NCBI GenBank assembly: GCA_964596835.1
Contig: CAZQVV010000103.1
Coordinates: 1 to 9,747, forward strand
Length of the DNA stretch: 9,747 nucleotides
Direction of reading: 5' to 3'
DNA from: JAADGZ01 sp964596835
GTDB lineage: Bacteria > Pseudomonadota > Gammaproteobacteria > UBA6429 > Thiohalophilaceae
How positions within the stretch are numbered: the first letter of the stretch is position 1; each line of letters starts with the position of its first letter. Shown here piece after piece: positions 1-6,601 of the stretch. The notes beneath the pieces were generated by a model, which searched no databases, was not told the DNA's origin, and worked only from the letters and a program-made list of their open reading frames with translations. A program made the position numbers and the translations under genes.

Positions 1-45
1 GGCATTTATATCTCCGTGAAATTTTGTGTATACTATTATAAATGC

Positions 46-133
46 GCCTAACAAACTCATCCAGAGGGACTTTCAAACCTGTCGGGGCTTTTGCAAAAAA
101 GCCGCAAAAGCCCCGCCATCTTTGAAATCCCCT
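46..133 (+). repeat. attC/VCR-like half site with long hairpin
   Basis: The site starts with GCCTAAC (46-52), which fits the RYYYAAC left core of integron attC sites. From 49 on it resembles the left part of the Vibrio cholerae repeat as I remember it, including TAACAAAC (49-56), AGAGGGACT (63-71) and TCAA (73-76). The stretch folds strongly. Bases 65-77 pair with 121-133 (11 of 13), and 83-94 pair perfectly with 104-115 over a 9-nt loop. The matching right core GTTAGGC is absent, so this would be a decayed or truncated attC. It could instead be an unrelated palindromic repeat. The comparison is from memory and was not searched. Confidence 0.35.
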
Positions 134-142
134 GATGGGGGC

Positions 143-173
143 GATGGGTTTCACTTCGTTCTACCCATCCTAC
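143..173 (+). repeat. REP-like palindromic repeat, copy 1
   Basis: This 31-bp unit starts GATGGGT and ends ACCCATCCTAC. It differs at two positions from the arm at 9549-9579. The GATGGGT and ACCCATC ends form a 7-bp stem. No exact inverted partner lies beside it, unlike the doublet at the other end of the window. Confidence 0.75.
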
Positions 174-237
174 AATTTAATACCCCACCCGCTTGTGGCG
201 GGATTGTTTATTTCTCCGTTGTTGACAAGAAAAAACG

Positions 238-273
238 GTAGGATAGGCTGAATGAAGCGCGAAGCGGTTCTAC
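238..273 (+). repeat. Diverged repeat-like block beginning GTAGGATAGG
   Basis: The block starts GTAGGATAGGCTGAATGAAG and ends in GTTCTAC. Its GTAGGAT start and GCGAAGCG core recall the reverse arm of the REP-like unit (GTAGGATGGG..GCGAAGCG), but the ACCCATC end is missing. It may be a decayed reverse partner of the copy at 143-173 or a member of a related repeat family. Confidence 0.35.
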
Positions 274-296
274 AGTTCAAAATGGCCTTATTATTA

Positions 297-321
297 GCGT
301 CCATTTGCGTTTATTTGCGGA
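297..321 (+). repeat. 10-bp-period repeat, left copy
   Basis: Two 10-bp units, GCGTCCATTT and GCGTTTATTT, are followed by GCGGA. The reverse complement of 9723-9747 matches it at 21 of 25 positions, so the two copies face each other at opposite ends of the gene block. It lies 22 bp beyond the nadC stop codon. Confidence 0.6.
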
Positions 322-343
322 TTTAAAATACATGTCAGGTGGA

Positions 344-1213
344 TTAATCTGGAACGCCTAATTTAGTAAAACGCATGGACAGATCAATCGCCTGCACATG
401 TTTGGTGATGGCGCCGGTTGAAATATAATCCACCCCGGTGAGAGCAATGTCCCGAATCGTTTCCAGCTCAATGCCACCCGAGGCTTCCAGGGGGGTACGC
501 CCGGCGGCCAGTTTTACCGCCTTGCGCAGGCTTTCGAGATCCATGTTATCCAGTAAAATACGGGTGATATCGGCATCCAGGGCTTCCTGTAGTTCCCCCA
601 GCGTTTCGACCTCTATTTCTATGGCAATGCCGGGACTTTGGTTTTTCGCTCGTTTTACGGCTTGCGTAATCGAACCGCCAGCGATGATATGGTTTTCCTT
701 TAGCATGATCATGTCAAATAGGCCGATGCGGTGATTATTACCACCACCGCAGCGTACCGCATATTTCTGCGCCAGCCTCAGGCCAGGCAATGTTTTGCGG
801 GTATCGAGCAACTGCGCGCCGCTGCCAATGATGGCCTGTACAAATCGGTGTGTCTGGCTGGCGGTGCCCGAGAGGGTCTGCAGAAAATTCAGTGCCGTGC
901 GCTCGCCACTCAGAAGATGGCGCGCCGAGCCGCGCAGAGAACAAAGTAGGGTATCAGCCTCTACCTGTTCCCCTTCCTTAACCCGCCAGTCAATGTTAAT
1001 CGTGCTGTCCAGCTGATGCATGACGTCATCAAACCAGGGACGGCCGCAGATGACCGCCGTTTCACGGCAGGTAACCTCGGCGTGCAGGATCTTGTTTTCC
1101 GGGATCAGCGCCGTGCTGGGATCATTCCCGCCTGGGCCAAGATCTTCGGCCAAAGCTTGAGCACATTGTGCGCGAATGCTTTCAATGGGAGGCGGGGTTG
1201 GAAAAGAAGGCAT
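344..1213 (-). CDS. nadC: Nicotinate-nucleotide pyrophosphorylase (carboxylating)
   Basis: Quinolinate phosphoribosyltransferase converts quinolinate and PRPP to nicotinate mononucleotide, CO2 and pyrophosphate in cytoplasmic de novo NAD synthesis. The 289-residue product has normal family length. Visible motifs are ERTALNFLQTLSGTAS (104-119), DTRKTLPGLR (137-146), the KYAVRCGGGNNHR block (150-162), LKENH (171-175), EVET (201-204), LLDN (220-223), EASGGI (243-248) and GAITKH (267-272). These cover the basic PRPP/quinolinate pocket and the acidic barrel residues. The ATG at 1213 gives the usual N-terminal domain, although only a weak ribosome binding site precedes it. The gene lies 96 bp beyond the lipoprotein operon on the same strand, so read-through is possible. 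In E. coli nadC is the divergent neighbour of ampDE. Here ampD lies about 6 kb away but still points the opposite way. Confidence 0.97.
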   Translation of the reverse strand: MPSFPTPPPIESIRAQCAQALAEDLGPGGNDPSTALIPENKILHAEVTCRETAVICGRPWFDDVMHQLDSTINIDWRVKEGEQVEADTLLCSLRGSARHLLSGERTALNFLQTLSGTASQTHRFVQAIIGSGAQLLDTRKTLPGLRLAQKYAVRCGGGNNHRIGLFDMIMLKENHIIAGGSITQAVKRAKNQSPGIAIEIEVETLGELQEALDADITRILLDNMDLESLRKAVKLAAGRTPLEASGGIELETIRDIALTGVDYISTGAITKHVQAIDLSMRFTKLGVPD

Positions 1214-1251
1214 GTGTTGAAATTTTGTGAGCCGGTTAAAGTAAGACGTGG

Positions 1252-1260
1252 ATCATATCA
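1252..1260 (-). promoter_or_regulatory. Possible extended -10 promoter for nadC
   Basis: On the minus strand these bases read TGATATGAT, an extended -10 element (TGn followed by TATGAT, one mismatch to TATAAT). No good -35 lies 17 bp upstream. Transcription would begin near 1245, giving a leader of about 30 nt before the nadC ATG at 1213. Confidence 0.35.
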
Positions 1261-1304
1261 TGATGGGTTTTCTTACTGGATTTCGCGCACTGCTCTACCC
1301 ATCA
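1261..1304. repeat. Degenerate REP-like palindrome between the lipoprotein operon and nadC
   Basis: TGATGGGT (1261-1268) pairs perfectly with ACCCATCA (1297-1304). The ends match the REP-like units elsewhere in the window, but the interior is longer and diverged. It starts five bases beyond the stop of the long LPP20 gene. It could end or stabilise the operon transcript, although no T-run follows, so a classical terminator is unlikely. Confidence 0.5.
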
Positions 1305-1309
1305 GTCTT

Positions 1310-2332
1310 TTACGGTGACGCTGTTGACCCAAAGCGGATAATCGTTCGGCGCAGTTCCTTTTTCAGGATTTTGTCAATCCGATCACGTACCCGTTTTTTG
1401 GACATGGCCCGATCCTGTGAAGATGCTTTTATGTTCCAGCGTTTGCTGCCCTGTACCTGCCCACTGGCGGTCTGGCTGAGACTGATTTCCAGTGTGCCAC
1501 GCTGCCAGTACCAGCCCTGCGCATCCCGGGTTTCTGTTAACGTGAGTTTCGCATCGAGGACATATCCTGTCCTGGCATTACCGGCATGACCAAAGCCGGC
1601 AGCGGATACTGCTCCCTTGAGTATCTCATCCAGACCGCCAAGAGGGTCGGCGCTGATTTTAGTACGGATGCGCATGCGTTGTAGCAGGGTCTCGCGATCG
1701 CTGGCCAGGGTTGCCAGGGTGTAGGGGCTGCTGAGTCCACGACCGGAATAGTCCACAATCTTCAGTTGATTGTTATAGACCCGGCGTTCAAGCTGTGCCT
1801 GCAGGGCGGTATGTGCGAGCGCGATCTTGCGCAACAGGCTGTTATTCTGCCGCGCCCGGCGAATGGCGTTAGCCGTCACATCATCGAGCCGGTTGATATT
1901 GCCGCGCAGGATGTTACCCGCTTTCATCCTGTCCAGCACGGCGAGTACATGAAACTGCTTGCTGGTTTTGTCCTGCCAGGTGCCAGCAATCTCGATTCCG
2001 GAAATAATCTGATCGGTGTGGATGGAAATATTCCGGCTGACGCTGCTGGAAAATTTTAACCGGGTCTTGGCGCCCTGGGTCTGGCGGCTGGACTGGCTGC
2101 TGTCTTTGCTTTGTTCCTGAATGCTAACTTCAAAAATCTTGGCCAGATCGGCGCGCGCGCGATCGCGGGCGAGCGCCTGATACCCGGCCTCTCCCTTGCC
2201 CCTCAGATATTTGGCGGGTGGGTACTTGCTGCTGTTGCCGTTGACCCAGTCAGGCTGGATTAAGCTTTTACTGGCGCAGCCTGCATTGATTAGAAGACTC
2301 AGGAGAAAAAAAGGAAATAATATCTTAAACAT
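1310..2332 (-). CDS. Long LPP20-type lipoprotein
   Basis: This 340-residue product begins MFKILFPFF. It has a hydrophobic signal segment and a lipobox-like LINAGC with Cys19 followed by Ala, consistent with outer-membrane sorting. Residues about 27-75 (PDWV, then YPPAKYLRGKGEAG, then the basic/Ala-rich DRARADLAKIFEV) match the LPP20 lipoprotein domain as I know it. A longer C-terminal part (about 150-340) of mixed character has no recognised motif. The ATG at 2332 is chosen because GAGG lies 8 nt upstream and the signal peptide follows directly. The longer reading from 2368 would add 12 residues before the signal. The upstream stop is only 2 nt away, so it is the last gene of the lipoprotein operon. 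Asn at lipobox -3 is unusual. LPP20-type proteins occur in envelope and flagellar contexts; the function here is unknown. Confidence 0.8.
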   Translation of the reverse strand: MFKILFPFFLLSLLINAGCASKSLIQPDWVNGNSSKYPPAKYLRGKGEAGYQALARDRARADLAKIFEVSIQEQSKDSSQSSRQTQGAKTRLKFSSSVSRNISIHTDQIISGIEIAGTWQDKTSKQFHVLAVLDRMKAGNILRGNINRLDDVTANAIRRARQNNSLLRKIALAHTALQAQLERRVYNNQLKIVDYSGRGLSSPYTLATLASDRETLLQRMRIRTKISADPLGGLDEILKGAVSAAGFGHAGNARTGYVLDAKLTLTETRDAQGWYWQRGTLEISLSQTASGQVQGSKRWNIKASSQDRAMSKKRVRDRIDKILKKELRRTIIRFGSTASP

Positions 2333-2334
2333 GC

Positions 2335-3696
2335 TTAGTGCCTCATAGTTGCCGCGACCGATGTCCAACGAAATGATAAGTAATCGTTATGCTCGGTGGT
2401 CAGTTTGATTTTTCCAAGACTGCGTTGCAGAATAATATTATTATTGTGGTCCAGTAGTTCTACATGGGCGGAATACAGGCCGGCCGGCGCTTGCAATCGT
2501 GCGCTTTGTATTTGTGCCGGCAGCGTCAGCCAGCTACGCGTATCCGCGCGCTCAGTCAGCACCCCGGCAATATTGACAATGAGTCCGGCCAGCCCATTTC
2601 GTTGGCTGGCCTCATCTGATAGTTTATGTTTGGCTACCGCACGCGCCAGAGCGCGGGCGGTAATGGCCGCCATTTGTGATTTCAGGGTTTCAATCTCCAG
2701 GCTACTGATGTCTTCTACCTTTTCGGTTTCAGTAACAAGCTTAGGGTCATTTTTCAGATCCGGACGAACGCTTTGTAGGTACAAGCGTGCGCGGGCTACC
2801 GGGGTGTTGCGTTTTTGATAGTAGGGCAGGGAAATGCGAATCATATGTCCGGATTGAGGCTCGATAACCTGTACACTCGATTCACGTTTTATGGGCGCCA
2901 GGCCATTATTAAAAATAAACACGAGTTCGGCGGTATTCCGGGTTTTTTTCTTGAAATTTTTGAGGTGCAGATTAAATTCTTTTTCATATTTTTGACGTTC
3001 ATTATCAAGTCCGACCCTGTCAGCCATCCGGATCAGTGCGCGCTTAAGCTGTTGTGGTATGGCAATCCCATAGAGTGCCGCATGCGCTTTATAGGCTTTA
3101 TAGGCTTTGCGATAGGCGATCATGGCATCACTCCATTCGCCAAGATCTTCATAGATGATGCCACTGAGATAGCGGGCAAAGGGATCGACGTTGAGGGGGC
3201 TGTCCGGATCGTCCTGCATCAGCGCCCGCAGGCGAACATCCTCCTGTAGAATTTCGACCCGCGCACCATCCAGATCATTCATTTGCAGGTAGTTCAGCGC
3301 GGCGTAGACATTCAGCATGATCTGTTCAACTGGCGTGCCAATATAAGTGCGTGTGGCGTCATTGATAATAAATGATGAGGTTTGCTCAGAAACGCTGGTA
3401 GCCGAGTATTTTTGTACAATGGCCTTGGCCTTTTCGAGTTCCTCGTTGCTTTGCCTGAACTTGCCAAGCATGCGCAAAAGCATGGCTTTGTTGCAGACAT
3501 AGAGGAACTGATCCCGGCTACTGTGTGCCTGTTTTTCAAGGGCATCCAATGCTCTGGCAGGATCGTTCTTCAGCAGATCGCGCTCAACCACACGAAAAGA
3601 CTGGCTGTAACTGGCGCAGCCGCCAAGAACCAGGAATATACCCGCCAGGGCTATGGCGGGGATACTGCGCAGGCTCTGTCCTTCCCTAATAGGCAT
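2335..3696 (-). CDS. TPR-like lipoprotein (COG3014-like)
   Basis: The 453-residue product has a signal peptide and lipobox LVLGGC with Cys27, followed by Ala. Helical pairs resembling TPRs are visible around residues 35-95 (NDPARALDALEKQ, NKAMLLRMLGKFRQSNEELEKA) and 130-215 (ALNYLQMNDLDGARVE, SGIIYEDLGEWSDAMIAYRKAY). The rest, to the C-terminus, is mixed and ends in strand-rich sequence. It resembles the uncharacterised family I remember as COG3014, often found beside LpoB-like and LPP20-like lipoproteins. I infer a scaffold or partner role at the outer membrane. The ATG at 3696 lies 19 bp after the preceding stop and gives a good signal peptide, although no strong Shine-Dalgarno is visible. 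Its stop is 2 bp from the next start, which suggests translational coupling. Confidence 0.8.
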   Translation of the reverse strand: MPIREGQSLRSIPAIALAGIFLVLGGCASYSQSFRVVERDLLKNDPARALDALEKQAHSSRDQFLYVCNKAMLLRMLGKFRQSNEELEKAKAIVQKYSATSVSEQTSSFIINDATRTYIGTPVEQIMLNVYAALNYLQMNDLDGARVEILQEDVRLRALMQDDPDSPLNVDPFARYLSGIIYEDLGEWSDAMIAYRKAYKAYKAHAALYGIAIPQQLKRALIRMADRVGLDNERQKYEKEFNLHLKNFKKKTRNTAELVFIFNNGLAPIKRESSVQVIEPQSGHMIRISLPYYQKRNTPVARARLYLQSVRPDLKNDPKLVTETEKVEDISSLEIETLKSQMAAITARALARAVAKHKLSDEASQRNGLAGLIVNIAGVLTERADTRSWLTLPAQIQSARLQAPAGLYSAHVELLDHNNNIILQRSLGKIKLTTEHNDYLSFRWTSVAATMRH

Positions 3697-3715
3697 GACA
3701 GAGTTTAAGGCTTAA

Positions 3716-4321
3716 TTAAAACCGTAAGCGACTGTTTTTGATTAGCTTCTTGATTTTTTTCTGTCCCAGCCAGACCATCCGGTTATCGGCCAGACTGATC
3801 AGGGTAAGGTCAACCTGATAATAGCGGAGCTGGGTTTTACCTTCCATATCGACAATCGTATTGATGCTGCCTTTGAGCATAAAGTCCGCCCCCATTTCCT
3901 GGCCCATCGCCTTTCGAGTGGCCTCGCTGGCATTGATGTCCTGATCCTTGCGCTCTGATCGGATTTCCTTTCGTTGATGACTCGAAGCCACAAAATTAAC
4001 CTGCCCGGAATTAATCATGGCGCGTTCAATATCGGAAATGAAGGTTCTGACATTAATATGCTCATCACTGAGATTGCGTATCCTACCTACAATGACTGCC
4101 GGCTGGCGGTTATGTTTGCGGGTATAATTTCTGAACCAGGGACGATCCAGCATGTCATTAATCATCGCTTCAGAAACCATACGTGAGTCGGTATCGTTCC
4201 AGGCGCCACTTAGATCGATGTCTTTATTGACAGCGACACGTGTAACCTGGGTGGCGCAGGCTGTGACGACCAGGGCAATGAGGATAGTAAGGGCTGTCAG
4301 CTTAAATTTTCTGATAAGCAT
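3716..4321 (-). CDS. lpoB: LpoB-like penicillin-binding protein activator lipoprotein
   Basis: In E. coli LpoB is an outer-membrane lipoprotein that crosses the periplasm to activate the peptidoglycan synthase PBP1b. This 201-residue protein has a short basic start, a hydrophobic segment and a lipobox VVTAC with Cys22. It is followed by a compact domain with GAWNDTDSRMVSEAM, PAVIVGRIRNLSDEHINVRTF and GADFMLKGSINTI, which fits the family. The start is the ATG at 4321, with GGAG nine bases upstream. The longer reading begins at a TTG (4336) that overlaps this ribosome binding site and is unlikely. E. coli LpoB has a proline-rich linker; here the domain begins soon after the Cys, so reach across the periplasm would be shorter. 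The gene is second in the operon. Whether its target is PBP1b is not shown by the sequence. Confidence 0.8.
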   Translation of the reverse strand: MLIRKFKLTALTILIALVVTACATQVTRVAVNKDIDLSGAWNDTDSRMVSEAMINDMLDRPWFRNYTRKHNRQPAVIVGRIRNLSDEHINVRTFISDIERAMINSGQVNFVASSHQRKEIRSERKDQDINASEATRKAMGQEMGADFMLKGSINTIVDMEGKTQLRYYQVDLTLISLADNRMVWLGQKKIKKLIKNSRLRF

Positions 4322-4348
4322 ATATCTGTTCTCCAAATAGAGGTCTGT

Positions 4349-4921
4349 TTATCTGGGTGAAACCTTGTCAAAGATATTCTCTGCATGGCTGTTGATATAA
4401 CGCTGCAGATCCTGGTTCATATGCCTGACGTTTTTCATCACTTCTTTTACATATTTCATGTCCAGCTCGGCGAGGGAGTAAATGGTACCGCTTTTTTTAT
4501 CTTTCCAGCGGCCAATGATGCGCGCTCCCGAGAGATTCATTTTGGTAAGATTTTTGATTTCACGGGAGACAGATTGCTGGCTCACTGCATCCTTGCCGGT
4601 TCCTGAGGCCGCGCTATAGTCCTGGCTGGCAACATTGAGATAAGAACTTAATATGCGGGCAACTTCAGCGCGGGCGCGGTTGTCGGCAGTGGATTTCTGC
4701 AAGGAGGCATCGCCCATGACGGGGGCTTCACCCACACCGTGAAAGAGTCGGCCTTTGTTGTTATTCAGGTACTGGGTGCCCTGGTTGACCCAGTCGGGTG
4801 CTTCACTCATGCCCAGATCACTTTCTACCAGCGTTTTACCGGAACAGCCGAAAATCAGTAAAGTAAAGCTCGCCAGCATCAGGGCTTTGATAACGTGAGT
4901 CGAATAGTGCCATTTGTGCAT
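4349..4921 (-). CDS. Short LPP20-type lipoprotein
   Basis: This 190-residue product begins MHKWHYSTHVIKAL. A hydrophobic segment leads to LLIFGC with Cys26 followed by Ser. Residues about 40-100 contain APDWVNQG, GRLFHGVGEAP and DNRARAEVARILSSYL. This is the same PDWV / G-G-glycine-turn / RARAE-A-I layout as the long LPP20 protein at the other end of the operon. The ATG at 4921 is chosen because AGGAG lies seven bases upstream; the reading from 4975 would place 18 residues before the signal. It is the first gene of the four-gene operon, and a consensus -35 promoter lies just upstream. I infer an outer-membrane-associated envelope protein. The exact role is unknown. Confidence 0.8.
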   Translation of the reverse strand: MHKWHYSTHVIKALMLASFTLLIFGCSGKTLVESDLGMSEAPDWVNQGTQYLNNNKGRLFHGVGEAPVMGDASLQKSTADNRARAEVARILSSYLNVASQDYSAASGTGKDAVSQQSVSREIKNLTKMNLSGARIIGRWKDKKSGTIYSLAELDMKYVKEVMKNVRHMNQDLQRYINSHAENIFDKVSPR

Positions 4922-4955
4922 GGGGTCACTCCTGATGTGGGTTAGAAAGGAATTT

Positions 4956-4995
4956 ACAGATCTGTATTTAAGCATATCTCTGCCTGGAGATCTGT
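4956..4995. promoter_or_regulatory. Paired AGATCTGT repeats around the lipoprotein promoter
   Basis: The 10-bp palindrome ACAGATCTGT (4956-4965) sits at the predicted start of transcription. The same 8 bases AGATCTGT recur 30 bp away (4988-4995), overlapping the -35. The spacing is close to three helical turns, and the sites bracket the -10. This would suit a regulator binding both sites. No regulator gene is in the window. Confidence 0.3.
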
Positions 4996-4998
4996 CAA
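4971..4998 (-). promoter_or_regulatory. Sigma70-type promoter of the lipoprotein operon
   Basis: On the minus strand a perfect TTGACA (4993-4998) is followed after 16 bp by TATGCT (4971-4976). Transcription would start near 4964, giving a leader of about 43 nt before the ATG at 4921. It lies in the 156-bp divergent gap between the two operons. I could not identify an equally good promoter pointing toward the DUF1538 genes. Confidence 0.6.
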
Positions 4999-5077
4999 TA
5001 TTCTCCTTAAATTGTTATTGTTTCTCCCAAATATCAGCCATGTCATCCCATCCCATGGAAGTTAACCAGGTCAGCCT

Positions 5078-5812
5078 GTGAAGAACGCCCTCATCAGTAT
5101 TTTCAAAACGCTGTACCTGAGTTTGCGGGACTTATATCCTATCATTCTGGTTATCGCCTTTTTCCAGATCGTCGTTTTGCGGCAGCCCATCCCCCATCTT
5201 TTCCAGCTTCTCAGTGGTACTCTCATGGTGGTGATGGGTCTGAGCCTGTTTGTGCAGGGCTTGCAAATGGGACTGTTTCCCATTGGTGAGTCCATGGCCT
5301 ATGCTTTTGCCCGTAAGGGCAGTCTGTTCTGGCTGCTGGCATTCTCCTTTGCCCTGGGTTTTGGCACGACCATTGCTGAGCCGGCGCTGATTGCGGTGGC
5401 CAATGAAGCCGCTGACGTTGCGGCTGCCGCCGGGGTGGTGGCGAATAACCTGGCAGCGAAGGAGAGCTATGCCGACGGCCTGCGTGTTACGGTCGCCTTT
5501 GCAGTGGGCATTGCTCTGATCATCGGCGTTTTGCGGATCCTGCGCGGCTGGCCTATTCAATACCTGATCGTCGGCGGGTATATCGGTGTTGTGATCATGA
5601 CGTTTTTTGCACCGGATAACATCATCGGTATTGCCTATGATTCCGGTGGCGTCACCACGTCCACCATCACGGTGCCGCTGGTGACCGCGCTGGGGGTGGG
5701 GCTGGCCTCCAGTATCAAAGGCCGAAATCCCATGGTGGATGGCTTTGGCCTGATTGCCTTTGCGTCATTGACGCCCATGATTTTTGTCATGCTGTACGGA
5801 ATGATGCGGTGA
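5078..5812 (+). CDS. DUF1538 family membrane protein, first copy
   Basis: A 244-residue, strongly hydrophobic inner-membrane protein with about six to seven membrane segments (near 20-35, 43-63, 82-100, 137-155, 161-179, 193-211 and 223-242). Family hallmarks are RQPIPHL (35-41), TTIAEP (97-102) and YDSGGVTTSTITVP (187-200), the last two being polar motifs within hydrophobic stretches, as in substrate or ion paths of transporters. The start is GTG at 5078 with a modest AGG seven bases upstream; the nearby upstream ATGs are out of frame. It is the first gene of a seven-gene plus-strand run. Its GTGA overlap with the second copy suggests equal production and a hetero-oligomer. I know of no established substrate for DUF1538; a transport or channel role is inference. 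Confidence 0.85.
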   Translation: MKNALISIFKTLYLSLRDLYPIILVIAFFQIVVLRQPIPHLFQLLSGTLMVVMGLSLFVQGLQMGLFPIGESMAYAFARKGSLFWLLAFSFALGFGTTIAEPALIAVANEAADVAAAAGVVANNLAAKESYADGLRVTVAFAVGIALIIGVLRILRGWPIQYLIVGGYIGVVIMTFFAPDNIIGIAYDSGGVTTSTITVPLVTALGVGLASSIKGRNPMVDGFGLIAFASLTPMIFVMLYGMMR

Positions 5813-6591
5813 GCGATTTTTTTCTACAATTACTGAGCGTTACCCTCGATACGGCTTTCGATGTGCTGCCGATCGTGATCATTATTTTCGGGTTCCAGTT
5901 CCTGGTTATTCGCCAGCCTGTGCCGCATCTGAAGCAGGTGTTGCTTGGTTTTCTCTATGTCCTGTTGGGCCTGTCGTTCTTCCTGGTGGGGCTGAAGCAG
6001 GCGCTGTTTCCCATTGGTGCGCTCATGGCAAAGCAGCTCACTGATCCCGTCTTTATCTATGGCAGCCTGGAAAATATTCCTCAATTTTTCCACTGGTCGG
6101 ATTACAAATGGGTTTATATTTTTGCCGCCAGCATTGGTTTTTCCACCACCATTGCCGAGCCTTCGTTGCTGGCAGTGGCGATCAAAGCACATGATGTATC
6201 GGCCGGAACGATCAGCGTATGGGGTCTGCGGGTGGCGGTGGCGCTGGGTGTGGCCTTCGGTATCGCGTTGGGAACCTACCGTATCGTCAGCGGTACGCCG
6301 CTGTATGATTACATTATTGGCGGTTATGTGGTTGTGATCATTCAGACCTTTTTTGCGCCAAAGATGATCGTTGCCCTGGCCTATGATTCCGGTGGCGTGA
6401 CCACCTCAACCGTGACGGTACCCCTGGTCACGGCCCTGGGGCTGGGGCTGGCGAGTACCGTGCCGGGACGCAGTGCACTGCTGGATGGGTTTGGCCTGAT
6501 TGCTTTTGCCAGCCTGTTCCCGATTATTTCAGTGATGGCCTACGCGCAGCTCAGCCAGTCACGCTGGCTACGAAACATAAGGAAAGAATAA
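5809..6591 (+). CDS. DUF1538 family membrane protein, second copy
   Basis: A 260-residue paralogue of the preceding protein. Shared landmarks are RQPVPHL (35-41), LFPIG (66-70), TTIAEP (113-118), YDSGGVTTSTVTVP (192-205) and the near-identical DGFGLIAFASLFPI (226-239). It has a larger loop at about 75-100 (PVFIYGSLENIPQFFHWSDYK) and lacks the Ala-rich loop (ANEAADVAAAAGVV) found at 108-121 in the first copy. The basic tail (SRWLRNIRKE) probably lies in the cytoplasm. It starts at GTG 5809 inside the end of the first gene (4-bp overlap). The P-II-like gene begins 10 bp after its stop. Function is unknown; a paired membrane complex is inferred. Confidence 0.85.
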   Translation: MSDFFLQLLSVTLDTAFDVLPIVIIIFGFQFLVIRQPVPHLKQVLLGFLYVLLGLSFFLVGLKQALFPIGALMAKQLTDPVFIYGSLENIPQFFHWSDYKWVYIFAASIGFSTTIAEPSLLAVAIKAHDVSAGTISVWGLRVAVALGVAFGIALGTYRIVSGTPLYDYIIGGYVVVIIQTFFAPKMIVALAYDSGGVTTSTVTVPLVTALGLGLASTVPGRSALLDGFGLIAFASLFPIISVMAYAQLSQSRWLRNIRKE

Positions 6592-6601
6592 GGAGACAGT
6601 C

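Larger units (their letters stand above)
1..343. other. Gene-free repeat-rich region downstream of nadC
   Basis: No convincing protein-coding gene is present. The one ORF of any length (26-241, plus) runs straight through the palindromes and lacks a ribosome binding site. The stretch contains a 9-bp inverted repeat (2-10 with 37-45), an attC-like hairpin (46-133), a REP-like palindrome (143-173), a small cccgc/gcggg hairpin (188-202), a second repeat-like block (238-273) and a 10-bp-period repeat (297-321). I see no clear rho-independent terminator for nadC, which ends at 344 on the minus strand. Confidence 0.6.

Noticed and set aside
83..115. Rho-independent terminator for nadC at the perfect 12-bp hairpin
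   Set aside because: No T-run follows the stem on either strand, and it lies more than 220 bp beyond the nadC stop. It fits better as the inner stem of a larger hairpin.
26..241. 71-codon plus-strand ORF
   Set aside because: It reads through the attC-like hairpin and the REP-like palindrome, has no ribosome binding site, and the product has no recognisable protein character.
1016..1589. Overlapping plus-strand ORFs across nadC, the spacer and the long LPP20 gene
   Set aside because: They are antisense frames of well-supported minus-strand genes, without ribosome binding sites or family motifs.
5000..5036. Plus-strand sigma70 promoter for the DUF1538 operon (TTGTTA with TATCAG)
   Set aside because: The hexamers are only about 14 bp apart and match poorly, so I did not list it as a feature.
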